A stretch of 64,000 nucleotides of DNA from JBBRDU01 sp038230335 (GTDB lineage: Bacteria > Verrucomicrobiota > Verrucomicrobiia > Chthoniobacterales > UBA10450), in the NCBI GenBank assembly GCA_038230335.1, contig JBBRNL010000008.1, positions 1 to 64,000 of the forward strand. The letters are read 5' to 3'. The position numbers and the translations under genes were made by a program. The notes under the pieces were generated by a model. That model saw only the letters and a program-made list of their open reading frames with translations. It had not been told where the DNA came from and made no database searches. Of the stretch, positions 27,459 to 35,330 are shown piece after piece (the stretch's first letter is position 1; each line of letters starts with the position of its first letter).

Positions 27459-28181
27459 GAGATGCCTTTCCGCGTGGGCCAGCATTTCGGGGGTGTCGAC
27501 ATCCTGCCACCACGCATCGCCTACATCGACACCTTGAACACGACCGTCGGCCGCGGCTAATCGAATTCCGTCCGCCAGGCTGCAATCTCCATCGACCCGG
27601 GCGCGCTCCAGATAATCGAAAATGTTCTCCGGACAGACGAACATCCCGGTGTCGATCGCATCGAACGGGGCCAGGTCTTTCGCGATCGCGACCACCTGAT
27701 CACCATGAGTGCGCACCTTCATGGCGTCGTTCATGTCGAATATGGAGCTCAGTTTCCGATCAATCGCGATATTGATCTTGTCGGGAACGGCGCCCTCCGT
27801 GAGGACATCGGTGACGGCAGCGTCGTAAAGATGATCGCTCATGGTGAGGAGAAAAGGTGCAGTGACCCGGCCAGCCGCGGCGAGAACGGAAAGTCCATTT
27901 TGCTTTTGCCAGTGCGCGTTGTGCACGAACTCAAGATGCAGTCCGGCCGGGATGATCGGTTCCATTTGCGTCATGAGAGCCGCGCTTTCGTAGCCGACCA
28001 CCGCGTAGACCTTCTCGATTCCGGCCTGGATAATTGTTTCCAGGATATAGCAAATAAGCGGACGACCCAGCACGGGAATCAACGGCTTGGCCAGGGTTGC
28101 GCCGTTCGTGCGCAAGCGTGAACCCCATCCGGCCATGAGAACGACGGCTTCAGAAATCTGCGGGCGCGCATGGTTTTTCAT
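27390..28181 (-). CDS. Nucleotidyltransferase, probable inositol-1-phosphate cytidylyltransferase (IPCT-like)
   Basis: The 263-residue sugar-nucleotidyltransferase-fold protein has signature AVVLMAGWGSRLR (12-24) and catalytic AKPLIPVLGRPL (31-42). NAHWQKQNGLSVLAA and MSDHLYD (114-120, metal-binding Asp) and an AIDTGMFV segment (175-182) resemble archaeal IPCT domains (NGYS..., MSDHxY, DTGxF) rather than RmlA or GalU. IPCT makes CDP-inositol from CTP and inositol-1-phosphate. Two CDP-alcohol transferases lie next to it and an inositol-phosphate synthase is 11 kb away, which supports this reading. A phosphocholine or other cytidylyltransferase is the alternative. Its start overlaps the dehydrogenase stop by 4 nt. 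Confidence 0.7.
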   Translation of the reverse strand: MKNHARPQISEAVVLMAGWGSRLRTNGATLAKPLIPVLGRPLICYILETIIQAGIEKVYAVVGYESAALMTQMEPIIPAGLHLEFVHNAHWQKQNGLSVLAAAGRVTAPFLLTMSDHLYDAAVTDVLTEGAVPDKINIAIDRKLSSIFDMNDAMKVRTHGDQVVAIAKDLAPFDAIDTGMFVCPENIFDYLERARVDGDCSLADGIRLAAADGRVQGVDVGDAWWQDVDTPEMLAHAERHLLARPGRILASSSGSETRNAGKR

Positions 28182-28981
28182 GAAAGGCGATAGTATTTTT
28201 TTAGTCCCCAGATTCGCACCGATTGAGGGATAAAACGAAAGATGAAAGGGGCGATCCTCGCCTGGAACAAGTTACCTACAGTCAGGCGCGCAGGAGAAGA
28301 CTCCCCATTTACGAGCTGCAGGATTCGCCGCGCGACCAACTCCGGGCCGGGCGCAGCCTTCATATTCTGGTCCACCGTTTTCCACGTGCGTTCGACCGCA
28401 TCCGCGTCGCGCGGATCGATTCCGGTTCGCGTCACGGCGTGGTTGAAGTCGGTCGAGATGTCGGCCGGTTGCAGGTCAACGATGCGAATTCTGGAATCGG
28501 GCAATTCGAGTTGGGTGGTCATGGTGAACGATGCCATGGCGGCCTTGGCGGCGTTATACGCGGCCATGAACGGCACGGGCAGACGGGAAGCGAGCGAGGT
28601 GACATTTATGATGAGACCGGAGCCGGTGGCGCGCATGTCGGCGAGAGCCAGTTGCATGAGACTGACATGAGCTAGAAACAGGACTTGGAACTCATCGGCC
28701 AGATCTCCGGGGGCAAGAAATTGAGCGGGTCCGAAGCGGCCGCTTCCCGCATTATTGATAAGGACATCGAAATGGCCGGCCTCGGTTAGCGCCGTTTGAA
28801 ACGCTGTATCGACGGAAGAGGATTGGCGCAGATCCATTACGATGGGATGAAACAATGGCGTGCGAGAGAGACGATTGATATCCCGGGATGTCCCCCAGAC
28901 CTGGTGGCCGGCCGAGGTGAGAAGCTGCGCCGTCGCCGAACCGATGCCGGAACTCGCGCCGGAAAGAAATATGCGCTTCAT
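28178..28981 (-). CDS. Classical short-chain dehydrogenase/reductase
   Basis: 267 residues from ATG at 28981, where MKRIFLSGASSGIG starts the Rossmann fold; the frame stays open upstream, but those residues are antisense noise over the flippase gene. Cofactor motif SGASSGIGSAT is near residue 7, NNAG (LINNAGSGRFG) follows, the catalytic Ser is in INVTSLAS and the YxxxK is in AAYNAAKAAM. The length fits KDSR-type 3-ketosphinganine reductases and many unrelated SDRs. Context (spt, ceramide-synthase candidate) makes keto-reduction of the sphingoid base plausible, but the substrate is inferred. It overlaps both neighbours by 4 nt. Confidence 0.75.
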   Translation of the reverse strand: MKRIFLSGASSGIGSATAQLLTSAGHQVWGTSRDINRLSRTPLFHPIVMDLRQSSSVDTAFQTALTEAGHFDVLINNAGSGRFGPAQFLAPGDLADEFQVLFLAHVSLMQLALADMRATGSGLIINVTSLASRLPVPFMAAYNAAKAAMASFTMTTQLELPDSRIRIVDLQPADISTDFNHAVTRTGIDPRDADAVERTWKTVDQNMKAAPGPELVARRILQLVNGESSPARLTVGNLFQARIAPFIFRFIPQSVRIWGLKKYYRLS

Positions 28982-30510
28982 AGAATCATGGTTGAATCGC
29001 GCATGCGATGATATTGCCATGCTGCACCGAAGATGGCGAGAAACGCCGCCGCCGCGGTGAACTGCCCGGCCATGCCAGCGATGATGAGTCGGCAGAGGAT
29101 GGCGGGGCCGAGCGCGAGGGTGGCCGCGATGATGGGCGGCAGAAGATTGTTCCACTGCGTGGGCCACCCAAACACGACTCGCAGCACCAGAAAACGAAGG
29201 ACACCCTGCACCACAAATGGGATGAGCAGACCGATGGCAGCGCCTAATACACCGTAGCGCGGTATCAGCCACAAATTGGCGGCGAACGCGATGGCGCAGC
29301 TAATCATTGAGTTAACGAGATTGAGACGAGGCCGTTGCACCATGATAACGGTCTCTCCGAAACCGACAAAAGCGTCGGTTGCGCAAGCCACCGCGGTAAT
29401 AGCGAGCCAAACCGTTCCCTGCCGGAAAGCGGGACCGTAGATCATCAAAATGGGTTCTCCCGCCAGGGTCAGGATCGCCGCGATGGGGAGCAATATCCAA
29501 AGCATCCACTGCGCAAGACGTGCGTAGGTGGCTGCGGCCTGGTGTTGGTCTCCGCCGGCCGTCAGTCCCGCCACGACCGGGGCAAAAATCGGATTGAAGG
29601 CGTGATTCACCTTGCGCAACCCGCCCGCGACGCCAATGACCACTCCGTAAATTCCGACCGTGGCGAGCGTCACTCCCGGAGCGCGCCCCACGAAGAAGCC
29701 GAGCATGATGAAATCCAATCGCAGTATGAAAACATTGAGAAACTGATAGACGGCGATGGGAGCGGCGAAGTTGAGCAAGGCTCGCGCTTCCCGGAAGATG
29801 GAGGCGCCTTGAAGATTGACCGGCACGCTTTGAAACCGACTTGAGGCGAGTCCCAGCGCCACTGCTCCAGCGGCACTGGACCCAAGAATAGCTGAAATCT
29901 CCGGACCGAATCTTCGCAGCCCCAGCGCGATCAGAGTCACGAATGCGAGGGTCGTGACTAACGATTCGGTTAGGCCACGCGAATAGGTTTCGTGTCGCAT
30001 GATCTTCAATCCGCGTGACACGCCGGTGCTGATGCGAAAAAGTGCAATGCCAGGCATGGCCCAGAGGACCAGAGTCAGTGAAGACACGACTTCGGGTTGC
30101 AGACAAAGCTGATGTTGCCAAATGCGGATGGCCAGACTCAGAGCGCCCGCAGCCACGACGGACTGCGTGAAACCCAGCGCAATAGCCAGCCGAAAGAGCG
30201 TCCGCGCGCGAGCCTTGTCGCCGACCGCCTCGGTCCTCGCGATGAACGTTGTAATGGCATCGTCCAGGCCGAAGATCCCAATCTTGCTCAGCAGGTCGAT
30301 CGTCGCCCACGCCACCGAGAAGGTGCCGAGGGCGGCCGGACCGAGCACGCGCGCCACCAGAAAGGTAAAGATGCTGCGAAAATTGGACGCGATCAGGGTG
30401 AGCATGTTCACGAAGGCACCGCGTTTCAACTCGGCGGCAGATGTGTCCACGCGCTGAGGGTCAACCGGGCCTGATGGATGGTCTGGCGTCGTCCTCTCGA
30501 TCACGCTCAT
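28978..30510 (-). CDS. Wzx/MATE-like lipid-linked glycan flippase
   Basis: 510 residues from ATG at 30510; an upstream open frame is antisense noise. The protein is almost entirely TM helices (about 12-14) and starts with the polysaccharide-flippase entry KRGAFVNMLTLIASNFRSIF followed by ARVLGPAALGTFSVAWA, typical of PST-family oligosaccharide flippases. Such proteins flip undecaprenyl- or lipid-linked sugars across the inner membrane. It overlaps both the GT39-like gene upstream and the dehydrogenase downstream by 4 nt, which suggests a coupled operon. The cargo could be a glycosylated lipid made by the neighbouring transferases. Confidence 0.85.
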   Translation of the reverse strand: MSVIERTTPDHPSGPVDPQRVDTSAAELKRGAFVNMLTLIASNFRSIFTFLVARVLGPAALGTFSVAWATIDLLSKIGIFGLDDAITTFIARTEAVGDKARARTLFRLAIALGFTQSVVAAGALSLAIRIWQHQLCLQPEVVSSLTLVLWAMPGIALFRISTGVSRGLKIMRHETYSRGLTESLVTTLAFVTLIALGLRRFGPEISAILGSSAAGAVALGLASSRFQSVPVNLQGASIFREARALLNFAAPIAVYQFLNVFILRLDFIMLGFFVGRAPGVTLATVGIYGVVIGVAGGLRKVNHAFNPIFAPVVAGLTAGGDQHQAAATYARLAQWMLWILLPIAAILTLAGEPILMIYGPAFRQGTVWLAITAVACATDAFVGFGETVIMVQRPRLNLVNSMISCAIAFAANLWLIPRYGVLGAAIGLLIPFVVQGVLRFLVLRVVFGWPTQWNNLLPPIIAATLALGPAILCRLIIAGMAGQFTAAAAFLAIFGAAWQYHRMRDSTMIL

Positions 30511-32036
30511 GGCCCTCGGTCTACCAGGTAAAGCTCCACGAAATGATCCTTCATATATATAAGAGGGGATCGGGCGAAGATCGCGAGCGGGACCCGTCGC
30601 CATCCGGCCGGGAGGGGAATTTTCGCGTCGTCCGTGTAAACGGCCGAGGCTCGCGCGAGAAGAGCGGGCATGTCGCCCGTGGGCGGCAAATTTTCGTAAG
30701 TAACAAACTGCGGCGCGTACCATTCTGCGTGGCGCCTCGCCTTGTCGAAAAGCAAAACCACCTGGGGCCGCCGTTCCGGAGGATAAAGCTGCTCCAGAAA
30801 AGCGACCAACCGCACGGAGGGTGCGTCGTCGCGGCAATTTTGAATGGCGAGAGGAACAGCGATGTAAAGAAGGAGCGCCGGCAGCACGAGAGCGGCGCGA
30901 TTGGATGGAAAGGGCAGCCGCTCAAAACCGCGGAGCAACGCGACCAGCAGCAGGGGGAAAATGATCAGGTAATATCTTTGCGCGGCGGAGAGAGAGATGA
31001 AGATGACAAGGATATGCGCCAGCGCCCACCAGCAATGCAGTCGCCAGAATTCCCGGTCGGATTCTTCCGGACGCGCCCGACCGAAGTATGACACCAGACC
31101 TACGACGGCCAACGTCGCGCCGAGCACAAGAGTCCACACGGATTGGATGAAACCGAACCCGTAATTAAACCAGCCCAGCAAGTGGTAAACGGCGCGCCCG
31201 GCAAGATATCGCGGACTCCAATCACCGGCACCGATGTAGGTGGCGGGTTTGTCGAGACGCCATTGCCACTGCTGATAGAGGAGTTTTGGGTAAACCAGCC
31301 AGGCAGGCAGCTCGGGATGAATGTGCCATTGCAAATAGCACATGGGTAAAAGCCAGAAAAGGCAACCGATCAGGAACGTGATCATGCTCGCCGCCCACAA
31401 TTTTGGAGCCGCTCGGCGCCAGCGCAGGGTTGTGACGAGAATAATCACGGCCACCAAAACCAGTTGCGGTCTCGCCCCGACGGCAGCGGCTCCGCAAATC
31501 GCAGCCAGCAGCACGGATGCGCGAGTTCCGCTTCGCAAGAAGCAAACCGCGGCCAGAAGTTCGAGACTGATCAAACCGGCCGCGAGGCTGTCGGTTAAAA
31601 CTTTGGTTGCCGCCATCCAAACGGCGGGCGTGATGGCCAGGCACGTCGCCACCCACCAGGCTAGTCTTTCGTTGAACTGCAACCGGACAATGCCGAACCA
31701 AGCCGTGACCAAAAGCGCCCCGCCCAGTGCGGATACGAAGTGGAGCGACGTCTCCGGATGGGCCCCGAAAACTTTTGAGCCGAGCCAGCCGAGAAAAATA
31801 AAAAGCGGATAGCCGGGCGGGTGAGGTTGATTCTGCCAAAGATTGAATCCCCGCGTCACACCCATGGCGAAGTTGATCGAATCGAACTCGTCGAGACCGG
31901 GGGTACGCGTAAGGAAGTACAAAAGGAAGGCGATCAGAGAAAGTCCCGCCGCTTTCACCCAAAGATATTGTCCAACACGGCCGGCCGGACAGTCGGTGAC
32001 GCTTTCCAACCAGCGGGAAGGTGCATTTAAGATCAT
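30507..32036 (-). CDS. GT39/ArnT-like polytopic membrane glycosyltransferase
   Basis: 509 residues from ATG at 32036. About 11 TM helices; first periplasmic loop contains DEFDSINFAMG, with the acidic D-E-x-D pattern of polyprenyl-phosphate-sugar glycosyltransferases, and QNQPHPPGYPLFI, a common loop in this superfamily. The C-terminus is a soluble domain of ~120 residues (VVLLFDKARRHAEWYAPQF). It is first in the four-gene leftward operon, overlapping the flippase by 4 nt. It probably decorates the flipped lipid or glycan on the periplasmic side. The intergenic space to the divergent GT4 gene is 164 nt. Confidence 0.75.
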   Translation of the reverse strand: MILNAPSRWLESVTDCPAGRVGQYLWVKAAGLSLIAFLLYFLTRTPGLDEFDSINFAMGVTRGFNLWQNQPHPPGYPLFIFLGWLGSKVFGAHPETSLHFVSALGGALLVTAWFGIVRLQFNERLAWWVATCLAITPAVWMAATKVLTDSLAAGLISLELLAAVCFLRSGTRASVLLAAICGAAAVGARPQLVLVAVIILVTTLRWRRAAPKLWAASMITFLIGCLFWLLPMCYLQWHIHPELPAWLVYPKLLYQQWQWRLDKPATYIGAGDWSPRYLAGRAVYHLLGWFNYGFGFIQSVWTLVLGATLAVVGLVSYFGRARPEESDREFWRLHCWWALAHILVIFISLSAAQRYYLIIFPLLLVALLRGFERLPFPSNRAALVLPALLLYIAVPLAIQNCRDDAPSVRLVAFLEQLYPPERRPQVVLLFDKARRHAEWYAPQFVTYENLPPTGDMPALLARASAVYTDDAKIPLPAGWRRVPLAIFARSPLIYMKDHFVELYLVDRGP

Positions 32037-32200
32037 CTCTTGCGTGTTGCGTTGGCCGGCATTCCTATTTTAACTGCGGACGCGATGCAAGGCGAGCGCA
32101 GGCCGATTCGACCGATCTTTGTTACCAGTGATGGTGACGGGAAGGCGATAGTGCGGAAGGATCAAGGAACGAGGCAGCACGGCCTCTTCCCCCGCCAGCC

Positions 32201-33424
32201 ATGATTTACTTCGACGCCACCTGCGCATGCCGTTCGGCACAAAGCACGGGCATGCCGAAAATGGCGCGCCGAATTTTCGCGGAGCTGAAAAGACGGACGG
32301 AGGTGCATCCAATTTTTTGGAACAACGTCGGGCATCGCTATCAGGAACTCGGCCGACGCGAACGTCGGCTCCTCGAACAGCCTTTCGCGCCGGGTCATCG
32401 ACCGAGCGCCCGACCGGAATGGTATGGTGAAAATCCGTTGATTAACCTTTGGCGCCTGCTCTCCCTTAACCGCTTCACTCTGGAGACGATGGGCGCCGGT
32501 GATGTCCTATTTATTCCGGATATTTATCGCGACGGTCGGAGAGCAGTTCTCGCTGCCTTCCTTAAAGACACGGCCGCGCGGTCTGTCGCGGTCTTTCACG
32601 ATGCGGCGGACGTGCGCCTGCCGGCCTTGCATCGGGGCCAAGGGGAAAAAGTCGGTCGCTATATCCAGTCGCTTGCCCTTTTTAACTGTATTATTTGTGT
32701 CTCCGAGGAATCCCGACAGGATCTTCTTTCTCTCTGGGAAGAATACGGTGCCGTGGCCACTGCGGCGACGGTCGAGGGATGGCCGGCGGACACCGAGGTA
32801 GCCGAAAACCAATCAACAGACGTGTCGGACCCGGTTATTCTTTTCGTCAGCTCCTTCACGCCGCGCAAAAATCATCGCGTCCTTCTGGATGCGGCGGAGA
32901 GATTATGGGATTGCGGAATTCGGTTTCAGTTGAACTTGATTGGACGAAGCGCGGGCCCGGCCCGGAACAAGGTTGTCGCGGCCATCCGTCGCCTGCGCCA
33001 TCGCGGTCGGCCTGTCGAATGGCTTCGGCACGTGGATGACGAGAAACTCCGCGTCGCCTATGGCAGTTGTCAGTTCACTGTTTATCCGTCGCTCAAGGAG
33101 GGGTTCGGGCTTCCCATCATGGAGAGCCTGCTGCATGGCAAACCGTGCCTTTGCGGAGGCAACGGTGCTCTGGGCGAAATCGCCGCGGGCGGAGGTTGTC
33201 TGATCATCGACCAGACGAGTCCGGATGCGCTCGCCTCCGGGATGGAGAAATTGCTGACTGATTCAGCCCTTCATGCACGATTGTCGGCCGAAGCACGCTC
33301 GCGCACTTTTCGATCGTGGACGAATTACACGGACCACTTGGAAGGTCACCTGCAGGTCAGACGCGGCCAGTCGCCGCCTCGTTCGGAAGCTAAAACTGAG
33401 GCGCGCGAGGATGGCTGCCGATAA
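32201..33424 (+). CDS. GT4 family glycosyltransferase
   Basis: This 407-residue GT-B enzyme has N-domain sequence VAVFHDAADVRLPALH and IICVSEESRQDLL (sugar-acceptor side), then C-domain VSSFTPRKNHRVLLDA and the GT4 donor motif PSLKEGFGLPIMESLLHGKP with the E-x7-E arrangement. GT4 enzymes use nucleotide sugars and keep the anomeric configuration. It is divergent from the GT39/flippase operon, so it may add sugars to the same glycan; the acceptor is unknown. Its last 35 nt overlap the end of the convergent ABC ATPase gene. Confidence 0.85.
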   Translation: MIYFDATCACRSAQSTGMPKMARRIFAELKRRTEVHPIFWNNVGHRYQELGRRERRLLEQPFAPGHRPSARPEWYGENPLINLWRLLSLNRFTLETMGAGDVLFIPDIYRDGRRAVLAAFLKDTAARSVAVFHDAADVRLPALHRGQGEKVGRYIQSLALFNCIICVSEESRQDLLSLWEEYGAVATAATVEGWPADTEVAENQSTDVSDPVILFVSSFTPRKNHRVLLDAAERLWDCGIRFQLNLIGRSAGPARNKVVAAIRRLRHRGRPVEWLRHVDDEKLRVAYGSCQFTVYPSLKEGFGLPIMESLLHGKPCLCGGNGALGEIAAGGGCLIIDQTSPDALASGMEKLLTDSALHARLSAEARSRTFRSWTNYTDHLEGHLQVRRGQSPPRSEAKTEAREDGCR

Positions 33425-34097
33425 TTCGTCCGTCCTGCATCTCGTGCATCCAGTCGCACGCCTCCGCGATCTGCTGATTGTGTGTGACGAGGAAAAGCGC
33501 CTTATCGCCTTCGCGCACCAGACTTTGCAAGAGGTCGAAGGCGCGTTCTGAATTTTTCGTGTCCAAATTTCCAGTCGGTTCGTCCGCCAAAATAACGCGT
33601 GGATCGTTGGCCAGCGCGCGGGCGATGGCGACGCGCTGTTGCTCGCCGCCCGAAAGATGCCGACTCGGGCGGTACAATTTTTCTCCGAGTCCGACCGCGT
33701 CGAGCAGAGAAGCAGCTCGATCGCTCATTTCCTTCTCGTCAAGCCGGCCCAATTTCCGCATTGGAATCATGACGTTTTCCTGGGCCGTGAAATCCTCCAT
33801 GAGAAAGTGGAACTGAAAGATGAAACCTATGAACTCGTTACGTCGCCGCGACAACATCTCGTCCGGGAGATGTGAGACAGGCGCAGATTCGATGGAGACG
33901 GAGCCGCTGTCGGGGTGATCGAGTAATCCAAGAATGTAGAGCAGGGTGCTCTTGCCACAGCCGGAGGGACCAACGACCGCGTGCAGGCTGCCGGGTTCCA
34001 ATTGTAGACTTACGCCACGCAAAGCGTGCACACGCGATTCCTCCTCGCCGAGATAGCGCTCAAGATTCTCGCAGGTAAGACAGGGCGCGGCGCTCAT
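33390..34097 (-). CDS. ABC transporter ATPase, LolD/MacB type
   Basis: 235 residues from ATG at 34097, just inside the permease stop (4-nt overlap). Walker A GPSGCGKST (43-51), signature LSGGEQQRVAIARAL, Walker B VILADEPTGNLD and the H-loop LFLVTHN are all intact. The NLDTKNSERAFDLL and FQFHFLMEDFTAQENV segments are characteristic of the LolD/MacB/FtsE branch, whose ATPases drive substrates out of or along the outer leaflet rather than across the inner membrane. It is the last gene of a five-gene leftward operon. Confidence 0.92.
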   Translation of the reverse strand: MSAAPCLTCENLERYLGEEESRVHALRGVSLQLEPGSLHAVVGPSGCGKSTLLYILGLLDHPDSGSVSIESAPVSHLPDEMLSRRRNEFIGFIFQFHFLMEDFTAQENVMIPMRKLGRLDEKEMSDRAASLLDAVGLGEKLYRPSRHLSGGEQQRVAIARALANDPRVILADEPTGNLDTKNSERAFDLLQSLVREGDKALFLVTHNQQIAEACDWMHEMQDGRIIGSHPRAPQF

Positions 34098-35329
34098 ACG
34101 CTGGAACCGCGCAACGTCGCGACGGGCGGAAGACTGGCGGCGCGCTGGGCCGGCACATAGCTGGCAATAAATACCGCGATCATGGCGAGGAGTGTGGCCG
34201 AGGCGTAATGGGTCCAATTCCATGTGACGAGAAAATGGTTCGCGTAAAGAAGTCCGCGCACGCGGATTGGAATATGGGAGACCCCGTAGGTCAGGAGCGC
34301 CCCAAGCAAACAACCGAAAACGGATCCGACGGCTGCAATCATGGCGCCTTGCCAGAGAAAGATGGCGGCGATGTCCTGACGCCGATAACCCATCGAGCGG
34401 AGGATCGCAATTTCCTTCACTTTGCCCAGGACGGACATGGTCAGCACGTTAAAAATGCCAAAACCGGCCAGAAGGATGATGAGCGAGACGGTGATGGCGG
34501 CCGACATGCGCAGAGTGAGGAAGAGTTGAAGATTGGCTTCTTCGCGATCCTGCCAGCTGAGCGAGTCGTGCTGAAACAGCGTTTCAAACTGCTGGGCCAA
34601 AGCGGGAGCTCGATCGGGGTCGCGCAGTTTGTAAACGATCATGGAAGCGGAGTAAGGCTTGCGCAAAAGCGCCTGGGCCACGCGGGCATGACAATAGATG
34701 CGGGTGGCATCAATCGCGCCGACGCCGCTGCGCGCAATGGCGGCCACGGCAAAGCGCCGATACTGCCCGCCGGGGGAAAGCAATTGCACGGAGTCCCCGA
34801 CAATTACGTTCAACGTCTCGGCCAGTTTCGAGCCGACGATGACAGAGGTCGGTTTGTTCCGGAAGTCGTTGACGCTGCCTTCGACCAACTGTTGCGCAAG
34901 ATTGGTTGTTTGCAGATGTAATGCGGGCTCGATGCCGAAGAGATCAACCGTGGCGTTCTCGAAACCGGAGCGGGCGCTGACGGTGCCGCGTAAAACCGGC
35001 GAGCAAGCGACGACGTTGGGAAATTGGCGGCTGACACGCATGATCTCGCTCGGGTTTTGGATTCCTTCGAAATATTGGCGGCGCGCGGAGTTGGCTTGGG
35101 CAGTTTTCACAGGCACAATGGAATTGCCGCGGTTCTGGAAGCGGGAACGAATGACCAATGCGCCATTGCTGCCGAGCGTTGAGTCGATGAAGAAGCTAGC
35201 GAATCCCTGCGTCTGGGCTTGCGTGCAAATGAAGAAGCCGACGCCAAAAACCACTCCGCTAAGGCTCAAGAGCAAAGGCCGTTTGCGGTGGCTGATAAAC
35301 CGCACCGCGATGTAGAGCGGCGGCGTCAC
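34094..35329 (-). CDS. ABC permease of the FtsX/MacB/LolC family
   Basis: 411 residues from GTG at 35329. TM1 is near the N-terminus (PLLLSLSGVVFGVGFFI), a large periplasmic MacB_PCD domain follows (~30-260), then three C-terminal TMs of the FtsX domain with VLGKVKEIAILRSMGYRRQDI, the hallmark coupling region, and ASYVPAQRAASLPPVATLR at the end. These permeases transmit ATP hydrolysis in the cytoplasm to the periplasm without moving the substrate through the membrane. With the HlyD-type adaptor and TolC proteins it forms a MacAB-TolC-like tripartite pump. The start lies 1 nt after the adaptor stop. Confidence 0.9.
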   Translation of the reverse strand: MTPPLYIAVRFISHRKRPLLLSLSGVVFGVGFFICTQAQTQGFASFFIDSTLGSNGALVIRSRFQNRGNSIVPVKTAQANSARRQYFEGIQNPSEIMRVSRQFPNVVACSPVLRGTVSARSGFENATVDLFGIEPALHLQTTNLAQQLVEGSVNDFRNKPTSVIVGSKLAETLNVIVGDSVQLLSPGGQYRRFAVAAIARSGVGAIDATRIYCHARVAQALLRKPYSASMIVYKLRDPDRAPALAQQFETLFQHDSLSWQDREEANLQLFLTLRMSAAITVSLIILLAGFGIFNVLTMSVLGKVKEIAILRSMGYRRQDIAAIFLWQGAMIAAVGSVFGCLLGALLTYGVSHIPIRVRGLLYANHFLVTWNWTHYASATLLAMIAVFIASYVPAQRAASLPPVATLRGSSV

Positions 35330-35330
35330 G

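Noticed and set aside
28982..29272. Upstream extension of the short-chain dehydrogenase frame
   Set aside because: Residues before MKRIFLSGASSGIG are Arg/His/Gly-rich noise over the flippase coding region; the Rossmann start and the 4-nt overlap fix the start at 28981.
30511..30837. Upstream extension of the flippase frame
   Set aside because: The extension is low-complexity Arg-rich sequence over the GT39-like gene; MSVIERTTP at 30510 gives the normal 4-nt overlap.
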